Part shown: positions 44,917-53,535 of the stretch, piece after piece
How positions within the stretch are numbered: position 1 is the stretch's first letter
How the letters are laid out: each line of letters begins with the position of its first letter
DNA from: BAIKAL-G1 sp943370385
Lineage (GTDB): Bacteria > Cyanobacteriota > Cyanobacteriia > PCC-6307 > Cyanobiaceae
Assembly (NCBI GenBank): GCA_943370385.1
Contig: CALRQT020000014.1
Span: 1-64,000, forward strand
Reading direction: 5' to 3'
DNA length: 64,000 bases
Translations under genes and position numbers: made by a program
Notes under the pieces: generated by a model
Seen by the model: only the letters and a program-made list of their open reading frames with translations
Databases searched by the model: none
What the model was told of the DNA's origin: nothing

Positions 44917-45866
44917 CGGGCGAACTTCAGCAATTCCGCCGGGGAGGCCAACAGGTCGATGGCCACGAAGTAGATCTTGCCATCGGGATTGAGCAGGAAG
45001 CGCCAGGCCACATTCATGCCAATACCCGCACCAAACCAGGGGGTCTGAACCTTGCCGGTGACCTTGATCTGGTTGAAATTGCCTTCAGCCGGCTCTGAGT
45101 AGCCACGTTCGGGCAGCAGTTTCAGGTTTTGGCAATCTTCCCGGAAGAACCGCAGGATCGCATCCTTACCCACAATCGGCTTCTGGAACGGAGCCTGCAA
45201 GGCACCATCGGGCAAGAAGAGCTCGATCAAGCTATCAAAGTCGTTGGCGTTGAGCCGATCCATATAGGCATTGACGGTGGGATTGATCACCCCCTCAATA
45301 AACACCTTTTTGCGCAATTCTTCAGGGGTAGGTGCCGCCACGGGCTCCATCACCCGTTGGCCTTCCCCCTTGGCAGGATCGAAGCCCATGTCCACCACAA
45401 AGTTGCGCAGCAAGGTGATCTGCTGACCCTGCTCAACGCCCTTAACGGAACTCAGCACCGCCGAAGCATTAGCCGACAGCTGATAACCCTCAGGAATCGG
45501 AGCAACCAGTCCGGCGGCCATCCATTCGCCCAGCTGGTACCAAAAACCTAGCTTGATGTTGACCGACCAATTGGCGTAAGTGCGATTAATGGTAGTGTCG
45601 GTGCGGTTAGCCAGATCACACATCACCTGGCTTTGTTCGGAAAAGCCCAGGGCCTTGATCTGGTTGAGCACAGGTTCGGCGAACTGCATGCGGGCCGCTC
45701 CCGGAGCAGCCACCGTGATCGTAGAGCCCATCTCCAGATAGGCATACCAAATCAAGGCCAGCTGGTCTTCGGCACTGAGCAGGCGGAAGCGGGCTGTGAT
45801 CGCTGGAACGACGTCCGCCGAAAGGGTGTCCGGAAAAATCTGGGTAGCCCTTTCAAGCGTGAACAT
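44913..45866 (-). CDS. ocp: Orange carotenoid protein
   Basis: A 317-residue photoactive carotenoid protein that quenches phycobilisome excitation under strong blue-green light. The N-terminal helical carotenoid domain (about 1-165) has LIWYAYLEMG (containing the Tyr44 equivalent) and NIKLGFWYQLGEWM (Trp110 equivalent). TLLRNFVVDMGFDP holds the Arg155-type residue that binds effector domains. A linker leads to the C-terminal NTF2-like domain (about 195-317; FGAGIGMNVAWRFLL with the Trp288/290-type residue). The ATG at 45866 matches family starts (MFTLERATQIFPDT). First gene of ocp-crtW-frp. Confidence 0.95.
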   Translation of the reverse strand: MFTLERATQIFPDTLSADVVPAITARFRLLSAEDQLALIWYAYLEMGSTITVAAPGAARMQFAEPVLNQIKALGFSEQSQVMCDLANRTDTTINRTYANWSVNIKLGFWYQLGEWMAAGLVAPIPEGYQLSANASAVLSSVKGVEQGQQITLLRNFVVDMGFDPAKGEGQRVMEPVAAPTPEELRKKVFIEGVINPTVNAYMDRLNANDFDSLIELFLPDGALQAPFQKPIVGKDAILRFFREDCQNLKLLPERGYSEPAEGNFNQIKVTGKVQTPWFGAGIGMNVAWRFLLNPDGKIYFVAIDLLASPAELLKFAR

Positions 45867-46430
45867 GAGCAACCACTCCAATTGTAAAGTTGGTTTACAA
45901 ACCCTAGCACGAAGGTCAAATCCTCTGTAAAAGCCAAGCCCCCAGGCGACTCAACGCCTGCCGATCGCCTTGGCCCCTGCCCTTGAACTGGCCAGCAAGC
46001 CCCACCCCAGGCCAAGCATTTGGGTTGCCTTCAGCCCCCCCCCCGAAAGGCCCAAGCCTGCTGCCCAACCCTGGGGGCTAGGGGCGACACCGGGGGCTCA
46101 GGGACCCAGGGGCTGGCGCAGTGGCAAGCGAGCTAGGGACTGGAAACGGGAGCAGGCCCAGGGCTTGAGCCGCCGCTGACAGCGGCTCGCCAGGGTTGGA
46201 TTCATGGCCCCATCCATGGACGGACCCTGCCATGGCCGAAGTGGCGGGGCGATTTCGCGGCTGGTTGCGATGAATCGTTGCCCTGGGGCCTCGGGCGGCG
46301 AATCGCAGGCCTGGCCAAAGCGACAGGGCTGCGATCCCAGCTCGACCGAAAGGCAAGGGCAGGGCAAACTGTGCCCCCTGAGGGCCCTACACCCCAGCCC
46401 TTCACCAGGACCATTCGCCAGGAGATCTCG
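45867..46430. other. Intergenic region between ocp and the interrupted reductase gene
   Basis: A 564-base gap between divergent genes. The first 35 bases hold the inverted repeat in front of ocp (listed separately). A possible minus-strand -35 element TTGACC lies near 45915. The rest is GC-rich with no ORF that looks coding; AGGAG near 46420 belongs to the reductase gene start. Confidence 0.5.
45882..45900 (-). promoter_or_regulatory. Operator-like inverted repeat upstream of ocp
   Basis: TTGTAAA (45882-45888) and TTTACAA (45894-45900) are perfect mirror halves around a 5-base centre, ending 16 bases before the ocp start codon. It overlaps where a -10 element or the 5' leader would lie on the minus strand. 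Its symmetry and size suit a dimeric repressor site, or a weak leader hairpin. Confidence 0.5.
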
Positions 46431-47024
46431 ATGAAAATACTCGTCAATCTTTTCCATTCCGATCTGCAAAAATCAACCGTGAATCGGCGCTGATTGAGGG
46501 AGCTAGAAAGCCATTCGGAACTCACAATCAATCAACCCTACAGCCAGTATCCAGACGGAATCATCAACATCGCCAGGGAGCAGCAGCTCCTCCAAGAGCA
46601 CGACCGCATTGTGTTCCAACATCCCTTTCTTTGGTATTCGGTGCCGCCCCTAATGAAGCAATGGCTCGATGATGTGCTGACCTACGGCTGGGCCTACGGG
46701 CCTGTTGGCACCGCCCTACACGGCAAGGACTGGGTCTCAGCAATCTCGACGGGTGGTCCCAAGGAGTCCTATCAAGCGGGTGGCTTCAACAACTTTTCGA
46801 TGAGTGAACTGCTCAAACCCCTGCAGCAGACCGCCAACCTCATTGGTGCCAATTATCTTGCCCCCTTTGTCTTCCATGGCACGGTGCAGGCCAGCCCAGA
46901 AGCGATCGACGCCTCTGCACCGGAACTGTTCAGCCATATCACCAACCCGGAACTAGATCCCAAAGTTCGGCTCAAACGCCTACAGGGTGAACTACAAAAA
47001 GCCGGCATCACCATGGATCATTAG
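46431..47024 (+). pseudogene. NAD(P)H-dependent (KefF/MdaB-like) quinone reductase, interrupted by in-frame UGA
   Basis: The frame starts at ATG 46431 with a good AGGAG seven bases ahead, reads MKILVNLFHSDLQKSTVNRR, then meets TGA at 46491-46493. The same frame continues without further stops to 47024 and gives a complete flavodoxin-fold reductase: REQQLLQEHDRIVFQHPFLWYS, PPLMKQWLDDVLTYGWAYG and STGGPKESYQ, the FMN-site motifs of KefF/MdaB/NQO-like enzymes. A single substitution (for example TGG to TGA) explains the break. It is a recent pseudogene, a sequencing error, or a UGA read-through case. Internal starts after the stop would lack the first FMN-binding strand. Confidence 0.8.
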
Positions 47025-47050
47025 CAGGTTGGAGTTGGAGTCATCGATCC

Positions 47051-47965
47051 ATGGGCTGGGCAATCCTTGCTAAGGGGGCACTTTCAAGGATTGCGGCGTT
47101 ACCCCTGCTGTCCGTTTCGATGACGCTCGGTGCCCTTCTGCCCTTGGGGCCGCCGGGGATCGAACCCGGCGCCTGGGCCGCCGAGGAACAACCCAGCCCC
47201 CGCCAGCCGGCCGGCCCTCCCCTGCTCCTGACCTGCTCGGAAGGCCCCCTCAGCCCGGATAGGGGCATGGTTCGCGCCGAAAACAATGCCTGGGGCAAGG
47301 GGAAGCTGAAGGGCTGGCGCCAATGCATCGGCCTGGCCTCCAACGGGCCCGGACAAGGGGTGACCGCCCGCTGGACCTGGGACTGGCTCGATGCCGGCGA
47401 CAACGTCAAGGCCTACCCGGAATTGATCGTTGGTACCAAACCGGGATCGACTCCCACCACCCGCACCCTGCCCAGGCGCCTGTCCCAGCTGGGCCAACTC
47501 CAAGCCCGGCTCGACCTCGAATCCCGCCGCAACGGCAGCGGCAACCTGTCCTTTGACCTCTGGCTTACCAGCACGGCCAGCCCCAGCCATTTCGGCGTAC
47601 CGCCAATCAGCCACGAACTGATGATCTGGCGCGACGCCTTTGGCTCCATGCAGCCGGCCGGCCAGCGGCGCGCCACGGTTCGCATCGATGGCCGCATCTA
47701 CGACCTCTATGTGAAGGACCGGCACGGCGACGGCTGGCGCTACATCGCCTATGTTCCCCGGGCCTTTGGCGTGAACCCGGCCACCAGGGCAGCTGGACGC
47801 TTTCGCGACACTGCCAACATCAATCTCAAGGCCTTTCTTGAGGATGGCCTCGCTAGAAAGCTGTTCAGTGGGAAGGCATTCCTCGCCTCGGTGGAATTGG
47901 GCAACGAGCTCATCTCCGGCCAAGGCGAAACCCTGGTTCACCACTACAGCCTGGCGATCAAGTAA
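47051..47965 (+). CDS. Exported glycoside hydrolase family 12-like protein
   Basis: A 304-residue protein with a hydrophobic N-terminal signal region (about 12-43, ending AWAA). The mature part resembles GH12 endoglucanases/xyloglucanases: an early NNAWG...QCIG stretch, SFDLWLTS, the family signature HELMIW with the likely nucleophile Glu (about residue 189), and near the C-terminus SVELGNELISGQGE, where E286 would be the acid/base. GH12 enzymes retain configuration and cleave beta-1,4-glucans. Pairing of both Glu motifs at correct spacing supports the call, but similarity elsewhere is modest. It starts 26 bases after the interrupted reductase. Confidence 0.68.
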   Translation: MGWAILAKGALSRIAALPLLSVSMTLGALLPLGPPGIEPGAWAAEEQPSPRQPAGPPLLLTCSEGPLSPDRGMVRAENNAWGKGKLKGWRQCIGLASNGPGQGVTARWTWDWLDAGDNVKAYPELIVGTKPGSTPTTRTLPRRLSQLGQLQARLDLESRRNGSGNLSFDLWLTSTASPSHFGVPPISHELMIWRDAFGSMQPAGQRRATVRIDGRIYDLYVKDRHGDGWRYIAYVPRAFGVNPATRAAGRFRDTANINLKAFLEDGLARKLFSGKAFLASVELGNELISGQGETLVHHYSLAIK

Positions 47966-47967
47966 GG

Positions 47968-47995
47968 CGCTATTCAGCTGGCTGGCTGGATAGCG
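47968..47995. terminator. Hairpin between convergent GH12-like and mtnA genes
   Basis: CGCTATTCAGC pairs with GCTGGATAGCG (one T-G wobble) around a 6-base centre just after the stop of the plus-strand gene. It has no U-tract; a shared 3' structure for two convergent genes is likely. Confidence 0.4.
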
Positions 47996-48023
47996 ATCTA
48001 CCCCTCCAGCCCACCAGCCCCCG

Positions 48024-49172
48024 TCATCCCACCCCGTAGAGCTGCTTAAGGCCCTCTTCGCTGGCGCTCACCACCCCCCGTTCCGTGATCAGGGCCGTCA
48101 CCAGGCGGGCCGGGGTGACATCAAAGGCGGGGTTGAAGCCCACGCTGCCCGTTGGCGTCAGCTGCACCTGGGTGAGGGTGCCGGAACTGGACTCGCCCCT
48201 GGGGCTGTCCCCTTGGGCAGCGCCAGCAGCGTCCCTGACCAGGCCTTGAATATGGGTCACTTCGCGGTCTGAGCGGGCCTCGATCGGGATCTCGGCCACC
48301 CCATCGGCAATCGACCAATCAATGGTTGAGGCCGGCAAGGCCACATAAAAGGGCACGCCGTTGTCGTGGGCGGCAAGGGCCTTGAGATAGGTGCCGATCT
48401 TGTTGCAAACATCGCCGCTGCGGGTGGTGCGATCGGTGCCGACGATCACCGCATCCACCTGGCCATGCTGCATCAGGTGGCCGCCGGCGTTATCGACGAT
48501 CACGGTGTGGGGCACGCCCTCGCGGCCCAACTCAAAGGCGGTGAGACTGGCGCCCTGGTTGCGGGGCCGGGTTTCATCCACCCACACATGCACCGTCATG
48601 CCGGCCCGGTGGGCCTTGTAGATGGGCGCCAGGGCCGTACCCCAGTCCACCGTGGCCAGCCAGCCGGCATTGCAATGGGTGAGCACATTGAAGGGCTCGT
48701 TCTGGCGGTTAGCCGGGCGACGGGCCGCCAGCTCCTGGAACAGGGCGAGGCCATGGTTGCCGATGGCTTCGCACATCAGCACGTCCTCCTCGGCAATGGC
48801 GCCCGCCTCCTGCTGGGCGGCCAGGGCCCGCTCCGCCGGCACCAGCGGCAGCACCCGGTCCCGCACCCGTTCCAGGGCCCATTGGAGATTCACGGCCGTA
48901 GGCCGGGTGGCCAGCAGCTGGGTGAAGGCCGCCGCCAGGGAGCCATCGCTGGGATCGGCCTGCAGGGCCAGCATCAGGCCGTAGGCGCCGGTCACGCCAA
49001 TCAGGGGCGCGCCGCGCACCACCATCGTGGAAATCGCCTCGGCCGCCTGGTCCAGGCTGGTGAGCGAGCGGGTGGTGAAGGTATGGGGTAGCTGGGTCTG
49101 GTCGATCACAGCGATCGAACGGCCCCCGGCTTCGAGCCAGATGGTGCGCCAGGCCTTGCCGTCGATGTTCAT
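48024..49172 (-). CDS. mtnA: S-methyl-5-thioribose-1-phosphate isomerase
   Basis: A 382-residue MtnA of the methionine salvage pathway that isomerises methylthioribose-1-phosphate to the ribulose form. Landmarks are VVRGAPLIGVTGAYG, the catalytic Cys in THCNAGWLAT, the catalytic Asp in VGTDRTTRSGDVCNKIGTY, and the C-terminal NPAFDVTPARLVTALITERG. A Ser/Gly-rich insert (about residues 312-335) precedes the C-terminal strand and makes it slightly longer than usual. The ATG at 49172 matches the family N-terminus. Confidence 0.95.
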   Translation of the reverse strand: MNIDGKAWRTIWLEAGGRSIAVIDQTQLPHTFTTRSLTSLDQAAEAISTMVVRGAPLIGVTGAYGLMLALQADPSDGSLAAAFTQLLATRPTAVNLQWALERVRDRVLPLVPAERALAAQQEAGAIAEEDVLMCEAIGNHGLALFQELAARRPANRQNEPFNVLTHCNAGWLATVDWGTALAPIYKAHRAGMTVHVWVDETRPRNQGASLTAFELGREGVPHTVIVDNAGGHLMQHGQVDAVIVGTDRTTRSGDVCNKIGTYLKALAAHDNGVPFYVALPASTIDWSIADGVAEIPIEARSDREVTHIQGLVRDAAGAAQGDSPRGESSSGTLTQVQLTPTGSVGFNPAFDVTPARLVTALITERGVVSASEEGLKQLYGVG

Positions 49173-49195
49173 GGGGTTCGGGGCTCGGCCCTAGA

Positions 49196-49816
49196 TCATC
49201 CCCTGTCGATCCGGCGATAGCCGAACCAATCGGGCACCTGGGGCTGGCTCAGCCCTTCGGGATGGGGTTCCAGCTGCACGTACCAGCGCTCGCCGCCCCA
49301 CAGCTCCAATTGCTCGATCGCCAAGCAGTCGTCCACTGATGCCAGGTCATCCTTGTGCTGCTCCCGCGCCCCAACCAACCACTGGCGCTTAGCGGCTGCC
49401 TTAGCGGCCTGGGCTGAGCGGGCCACCACCAGCCCGAAGTGGTGCAACTCGGCGAGGCAATCGGGGCGGTAGGCGCCCAGGTTCACAAACCAGAGCCGCT
49501 CGGGCCGGGGCGCGGGTGGCGTGGGCCCCAGGCCCACGGCGTAGCCATCGATCGCCCGCACCGCCATGGTGCTGTCCAGATGCAAACCCTCACGCCTCCC
49601 GAACCACTGGCGCCGCAGCTCGGGGAGGGTGTCATCGATGCTGCGCCCGGCGACAAAGCGCACATCGTGCTGCTCGATCTGGCAGCCGGCGCTGCGGCCG
49701 CCCAGCACCACCAGGAACAGCTGGGGGGAGCCCTCCTCTGGGGCTGGCTGCGGATCGACTTCCGCCAACTGGTCTGCCATCAGCTCTGCCCTCAGATCTG
49801 CCATTAGCTCTGCCAT
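49196..49816 (-). CDS. DUF1543 family protein
   Basis: A 206-residue protein with the DUF1543 pattern: FLVVLGGRSAGCQIEQHDVRFVAG near the N-terminus, LHLDSTMAVRAIDGY, then LWFVNLGAYRPDCLAELHHFGLVVA in the second half; no function has been assigned to the family. The N-terminus carries an imperfect repeat (MAELMADLRAELMADQLAEV) with ATGs at 49816, 49804 and 49780, so the exact start is uncertain. It lies 23 bases upstream of mtnA on the same strand and is divergent from the aldo/keto reductase. Confidence 0.75.
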   Translation of the reverse strand: MAELMADLRAELMADQLAEVDPQPAPEEGSPQLFLVVLGGRSAGCQIEQHDVRFVAGRSIDDTLPELRRQWFGRREGLHLDSTMAVRAIDGYAVGLGPTPPAPRPERLWFVNLGAYRPDCLAELHHFGLVVARSAQAAKAAAKRQWLVGAREQHKDDLASVDDCLAIEQLELWGGERWYVQLEPHPEGLSQPQVPDWFGYRRIDRG

Positions 49817-50001
49817 TCGCTCTGGTTCGGGGGTCTGGGGGCTCGGCCAGGAGCCCCCGTGAACCGGACCCCTTGGGCTAGCCCAGGGCTGGCGCCGATC
49901 CGGGCTCACCAGCACCGTCCTGGGAGGGGACGCCGGGGATCGGCCGCAAACCGGCCCCACGCGAACGCTTCGCCCATAGTGATGCCAGTGATGGCACCGC
50001 C

Positions 50002-50952
50002 ATGTCCAGCCTGGTTTTTGCCAATGGCGACCCCATGGCCAGCCTGGGGCTGGGCACCTGGAAAGCGGGTCCCGGCGAGGTGGGTGGGGCCGTAACGGCG
50101 GCCCTGGAGCTGGGCTACCGCCACCTGGACTACGCCTCGATCTATGGCAACGAGGCCGAGATCGGCGCCAGCCTGGAGCGGGCCTGCGCCGCTGGAGGGC
50201 TCCAGCGTGACCAGCTCTGGATCACCTCCAAGCTCTGGAACGACTGCCACGCCCCTGAAGACGTGCGCCCTGCCCTGGAACGCAGCCTGGCGGATCTGGG
50301 CCTGGCCTACCTCGACCTCTACCTGATCCACTGGCCCGTGGCCCATCGCCATGGCGTGATGATGCCCCAGGAGGCCCCAGACCAGCTCAGCCTCGAGCAA
50401 CGGCCGATCGCCGCCACCTGGAGCGCGATGGAGGAGCTGGTGCGGGCCGGTTTGGTGCGCCACATCGGCGTGTCCAACTTCAGCCAGGCCAAATTGGCCG
50501 CCCTCCTGGCGGGGGCCGACCTGGCCCCAGAGATGAACCAGGTGGAGCGCCATCCCTACCTGCAGCAACCGGAGTTGCTGGCCTTCTGCCAGGCCAACGC
50601 CATCCAGCTCACCGCCTATGCGCCCCTGGGCTCGCCACCGGTCGGCGCAACCTCGCCCCTGCTCATTGATCCGGTCATCGCTGCAATCGCGGCGGTCCAT
50701 GGCACCAGTGCGGCCCAGGTGCTGCTGGCCTGGGGAATCGCCTGCGGCGCGGCGGTGATTCCCAAATCCGTCCATCCCCAGCGCCTGGCGGCCAACCTGG
50801 CGGCGACCCAGCTGTCCTTGAGCGCCTCCGAACTGGCCCAGATCGCCGCCCTCGATCGGGGCGAACGTTTCATTGACGGCAGCTTCTGGGAGCTGCCTGG
50901 CGGCCCCTACAACCTGGCCAACCTCTGGGATGGACCGATGGGCGGGACCTGA
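50002..50952 (+). CDS. Aldo/keto reductase
   Basis: A 316-residue TIM-barrel NADPH-dependent reductase. The catalytic tetrad is present: Asp and Tyr in LDYASIYGNE, Lys in TSKLWN and His in LIHWPV. HIGVSNFS and the C-terminal VIPKSVHP nucleotide-binding loop complete the family pattern. It resembles the AKR families that reduce aldehydes and small ketones; the physiological substrate cannot be read from sequence. The ATG at 50002 is the natural start. Confidence 0.9.
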   Translation: MSSLVFANGDPMASLGLGTWKAGPGEVGGAVTAALELGYRHLDYASIYGNEAEIGASLERACAAGGLQRDQLWITSKLWNDCHAPEDVRPALERSLADLGLAYLDLYLIHWPVAHRHGVMMPQEAPDQLSLEQRPIAATWSAMEELVRAGLVRHIGVSNFSQAKLAALLAGADLAPEMNQVERHPYLQQPELLAFCQANAIQLTAYAPLGSPPVGATSPLLIDPVIAAIAAVHGTSAAQVLLAWGIACGAAVIPKSVHPQRLAANLAATQLSLSASELAQIAALDRGERFIDGSFWELPGGPYNLANLWDGPMGGT

Positions 50953-51138
50953 ACCGGGCTCGGCAGGCGGTCGGGGCGGATCGGAGACGATGGACCAGCG
51001 CTGGGGATCGGCATCGGCAGGGCTCCGGGCGCTCTAACCCTGTTCAAGCGACGGGATCTGCGTGGGGAGAGGGTGCTGGTGGAAGCCCTTGCTCGTGCTG
51101 TGCCACTTTCTGGGGATACTTCATCTGGGATGGGAGCG

Positions 51139-51167
51139 TTATGAATTGCGGCGCTAGGTCGTATAAC
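51139..51167 (+). promoter_or_regulatory. Possible promoter of the metallophosphoesterase gene
   Basis: A good -10 hexamer TATAAC (51162-51167) lies 34 bases before the gene start. At 17-base spacing the -35 position reads TTATGA, a poor match to consensus. The -10 is the clearest TATAAT-like box in this 250-base gap. Confidence 0.35.
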
Positions 51168-51200
51168 TAGGTTCCCGCAGGATGGCAAGACGACCTTCCC

Positions 51201-52076
51201 ATGCTTCCCCATCGTCGTGCCGTTGACTATACGCCGCTCCTCCATATCACCGAGTCCCTGCTGGGTCGAATCTCTGGCAAGGGCTGGATGGCGGCCATCG
51301 CCGATCGACTGGGCTGGCAAGATCAACTCCGCATTGATCGTTGTGCCCTGACCTTTCCCGGGCCGGAGCAGGCACTGGCACCGCTGCGCATCGCCTTCGC
51401 GTCCGATTTTCATGCTGGCCCCACCACCCATGCAAGGACCATTACCCAGGCCTGCCAGGTCTTGCGTGATCTCCAGCCGGATCTCCTTTTGCTGGGGGGT
51501 GACTTTGTGTCCTATCGGGCCAGCCACATCGAAGCGCTCGCGCAGCAGCTAGGGGAAGTGCCGGCTCCCTGCGGGCGTTTTGCCGTGCTCGGCAACCATG
51601 ACCTTTGGGCGGATGATCGGCCGATTGTGCAGCATTTACGGCATGCGGGCATCCAGGTTCTTGTCAATCAAAACGTGCAGTTGCCACCGCCCTACAGCCA
51701 TGTTTGGCTCTGCGGACTGGATGATCCCAGCTCAGGACGTCCCGATGCCGCAGCCATGTTCAGGGGGGCAGGCGGATGCCGGATCGTGCTAATGCACTCC
51801 CCTCAAGGAATCCCCCTGATTGAGAAGCATGCCTACGATCTGGCCGTCTGTGGTCACACGCATGGAGGCCAGATTTGCCTGCCCAATGGTCGCCCGATCA
51901 TCCTCCCCTCGGGGCGATACAACCGGCGCTATCCATCGGGGCATTTTCAGATTGGCAGCCAACCGCACCAGCGACTGTTTGTGAGTCGTGGTGTGGGCTA
52001 TGGGGGCCTGCCAGTGCGTCTTTTTGCTCCACCTGATGTGCTGAGCTGCGCCATTTCATGGCGTCATGATGGTTAG
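51201..52076 (+). CDS. Calcineurin-like metallophosphoesterase (YkuE type)
   Basis: A 291-residue protein with the complete dinuclear-metal motif set: SDFHAG, LGGDFV, GNHDLW, MHSPQG and GHTHGGQ. This series matches YkuE-like phosphoesterases, which hydrolyse phosphomonoesters or phospholipid head groups near the membrane. No signal peptide is seen; the first 60 residues are polar with an aromatic-rich stretch. Codon use is less GC-extreme than in neighbouring genes (many A/T third positions), which may mean later acquisition. Confidence 0.85.
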   Translation: MLPHRRAVDYTPLLHITESLLGRISGKGWMAAIADRLGWQDQLRIDRCALTFPGPEQALAPLRIAFASDFHAGPTTHARTITQACQVLRDLQPDLLLLGGDFVSYRASHIEALAQQLGEVPAPCGRFAVLGNHDLWADDRPIVQHLRHAGIQVLVNQNVQLPPPYSHVWLCGLDDPSSGRPDAAAMFRGAGGCRIVLMHSPQGIPLIEKHAYDLAVCGHTHGGQICLPNGRPIILPSGRYNRRYPSGHFQIGSQPHQRLFVSRGVGYGGLPVRLFAPPDVLSCAISWRHDG

Positions 52077-52185
52077 CCCTGGGGGCATCGCCCTAGCCGA
52101 GCCATCCGGTTGCGACGGCCGATCTGCAACGTTCGGGCCTCAAGTGGGCGCCTAGGAGCAGCTCTAGCCCTCGACGCGGCGAGGC

Positions 52186-53535
52186 TCAGCTGTGCTCGCG
52201 CAGGAAAGCAATCGCACCGATTAATTCTTCGGCGAAGCGATCGATTTCCTCGATGGTGGTGGTGAAGCTGAGGCTAGCCCTAGCCGAGGCGGCCAGCCCG
52301 TAGTGGCGGTGCAGGGGCTGGGTGCAGTGGTGGCCGCTGCGGATGCAGATGCCGGCGGAATCAAGCAATTCGGCCAGATCGTTGGCGTGCAGGCCGGCCA
52401 CGCTGAAGGCGGCCAGGGCGCCGCGGTCGGGCTGCTGCTGGGGGGTGGGGCCGAGAATTCGGAGCCCCTCGATCGCCTCGAGCCGGGCAAACAAGTGGGC
52501 CGTGAGCTGCTGTTCCCAGGCGTGGATGCGATCCAAACCCAGGCTATGGAGATAGTCCAGGGCCGCTCCCATGCCGATCGCCTCGCCGATGGCGGGGGTG
52601 CCGGCCTCAAATTTGTGGGGCAGGCCGGCCCAGGTGCTGCCATCAAGGAACACGTCCTGGATCATCTCGCCGCCGCCCAGGAAGGGGGGCATGGCCTCCA
52701 GCAGGGCTTCCCGCGCCCATAGAAAGCCCATGCCGGTGGGGCCGCAGAGCTTGTGGGAGGAGCCCACAAGGAAATCGGCGCCGAGCTGGCCCACATCCAC
52801 GGGCAGGTGGGCCAGGCTCTGGCAGGCATCCACCAGCAGCAGGGCGCCGGCGGCGTGGGCCAGGGGGGCGATCTCGGCGATCGGGTTGAGGCAGCCCAAG
52901 GTGTTGCTCACCTGAGCCAGGCTCACCAGGCGGGTGCGCTCGCTGAGCTGGGCCTTGAAGTCGCCCAGGTCCAGTTCGCCGCTGTCGGTGAGACCGACAT
53001 GGCGCAGGACGCAGCCGGTGCGGGCCGCCAGCAGCTGCCAGGGCACCAGGTTGCTGTGGTGCTCCATGACGCTGAGCAGCACCTCATCGCCGGCCTTGAG
53101 GTTGGCGTCCCCCCAGCTACGGGCCACCAGGTTGATCGCTTCGCTGGCGTTGCGGGTGAACACAATCTCGTGGGGCGAAGCCGCCCCCACAAAAGCCGCC
53201 GTTTTGGCGCGGGCGCCCTCAAACCCCTCGGTGGCCCGGGCGCTGAGCTGGTGGGCACCCCGGTGCACGTTGGCGTTGTCGTGGTCGTAGTAGTGCTGCA
53301 AAGCGGCCAGCACCTGGCGCGGCTTCTGGCTGGTGGCGGCGTGGTCGAGGTAAATCAGGGGCTGGCCCAGGCAGGCCGTCTGGGCCAGCAAGGGGAAATC
53401 GGGCCGGGTCAGGGCGGCCAGGTCGAGCCCTACCCCGTTCGCGGCGCCTGCAGGACTACCGGGCGTGGCGTTGGCGTTGGCCATGGGGTCGGCACTGACT
53501 GGGCCGCTGGTCGTGACGTTGGCGCTCGAACCCAT
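52186..53535 (-). CDS. sufS: Cysteine desulfurase SufS
   Basis: A 449-residue PLP enzyme that removes sulfur from cysteine for Fe-S cluster assembly. It has YLDHAATSQKP, the PLP-binding Lys in GSSHKLCGPTG and the persulfide-forming Cys in SGHHCTQPLH, a group II (SufS) arrangement. The N-terminus has about 36 extra Ala/Ser/Gly-rich residues, so the real start might be the in-frame ATG at codon 18. The ATG at 53535 overlaps the sufD stop (TGATG), making it the last gene of the suf operon. Confidence 0.95.
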   Translation of the reverse strand: MGSSANVTTSGPVSADPMANANATPGSPAGAANGVGLDLAALTRPDFPLLAQTACLGQPLIYLDHAATSQKPRQVLAALQHYYDHDNANVHRGAHQLSARATEGFEGARAKTAAFVGAASPHEIVFTRNASEAINLVARSWGDANLKAGDEVLLSVMEHHSNLVPWQLLAARTGCVLRHVGLTDSGELDLGDFKAQLSERTRLVSLAQVSNTLGCLNPIAEIAPLAHAAGALLLVDACQSLAHLPVDVGQLGADFLVGSSHKLCGPTGMGFLWAREALLEAMPPFLGGGEMIQDVFLDGSTWAGLPHKFEAGTPAIGEAIGMGAALDYLHSLGLDRIHAWEQQLTAHLFARLEAIEGLRILGPTPQQQPDRGALAAFSVAGLHANDLAELLDSAGICIRSGHHCTQPLHRHYGLAASARASLSFTTTIEEIDRFAEELIGAIAFLREHS

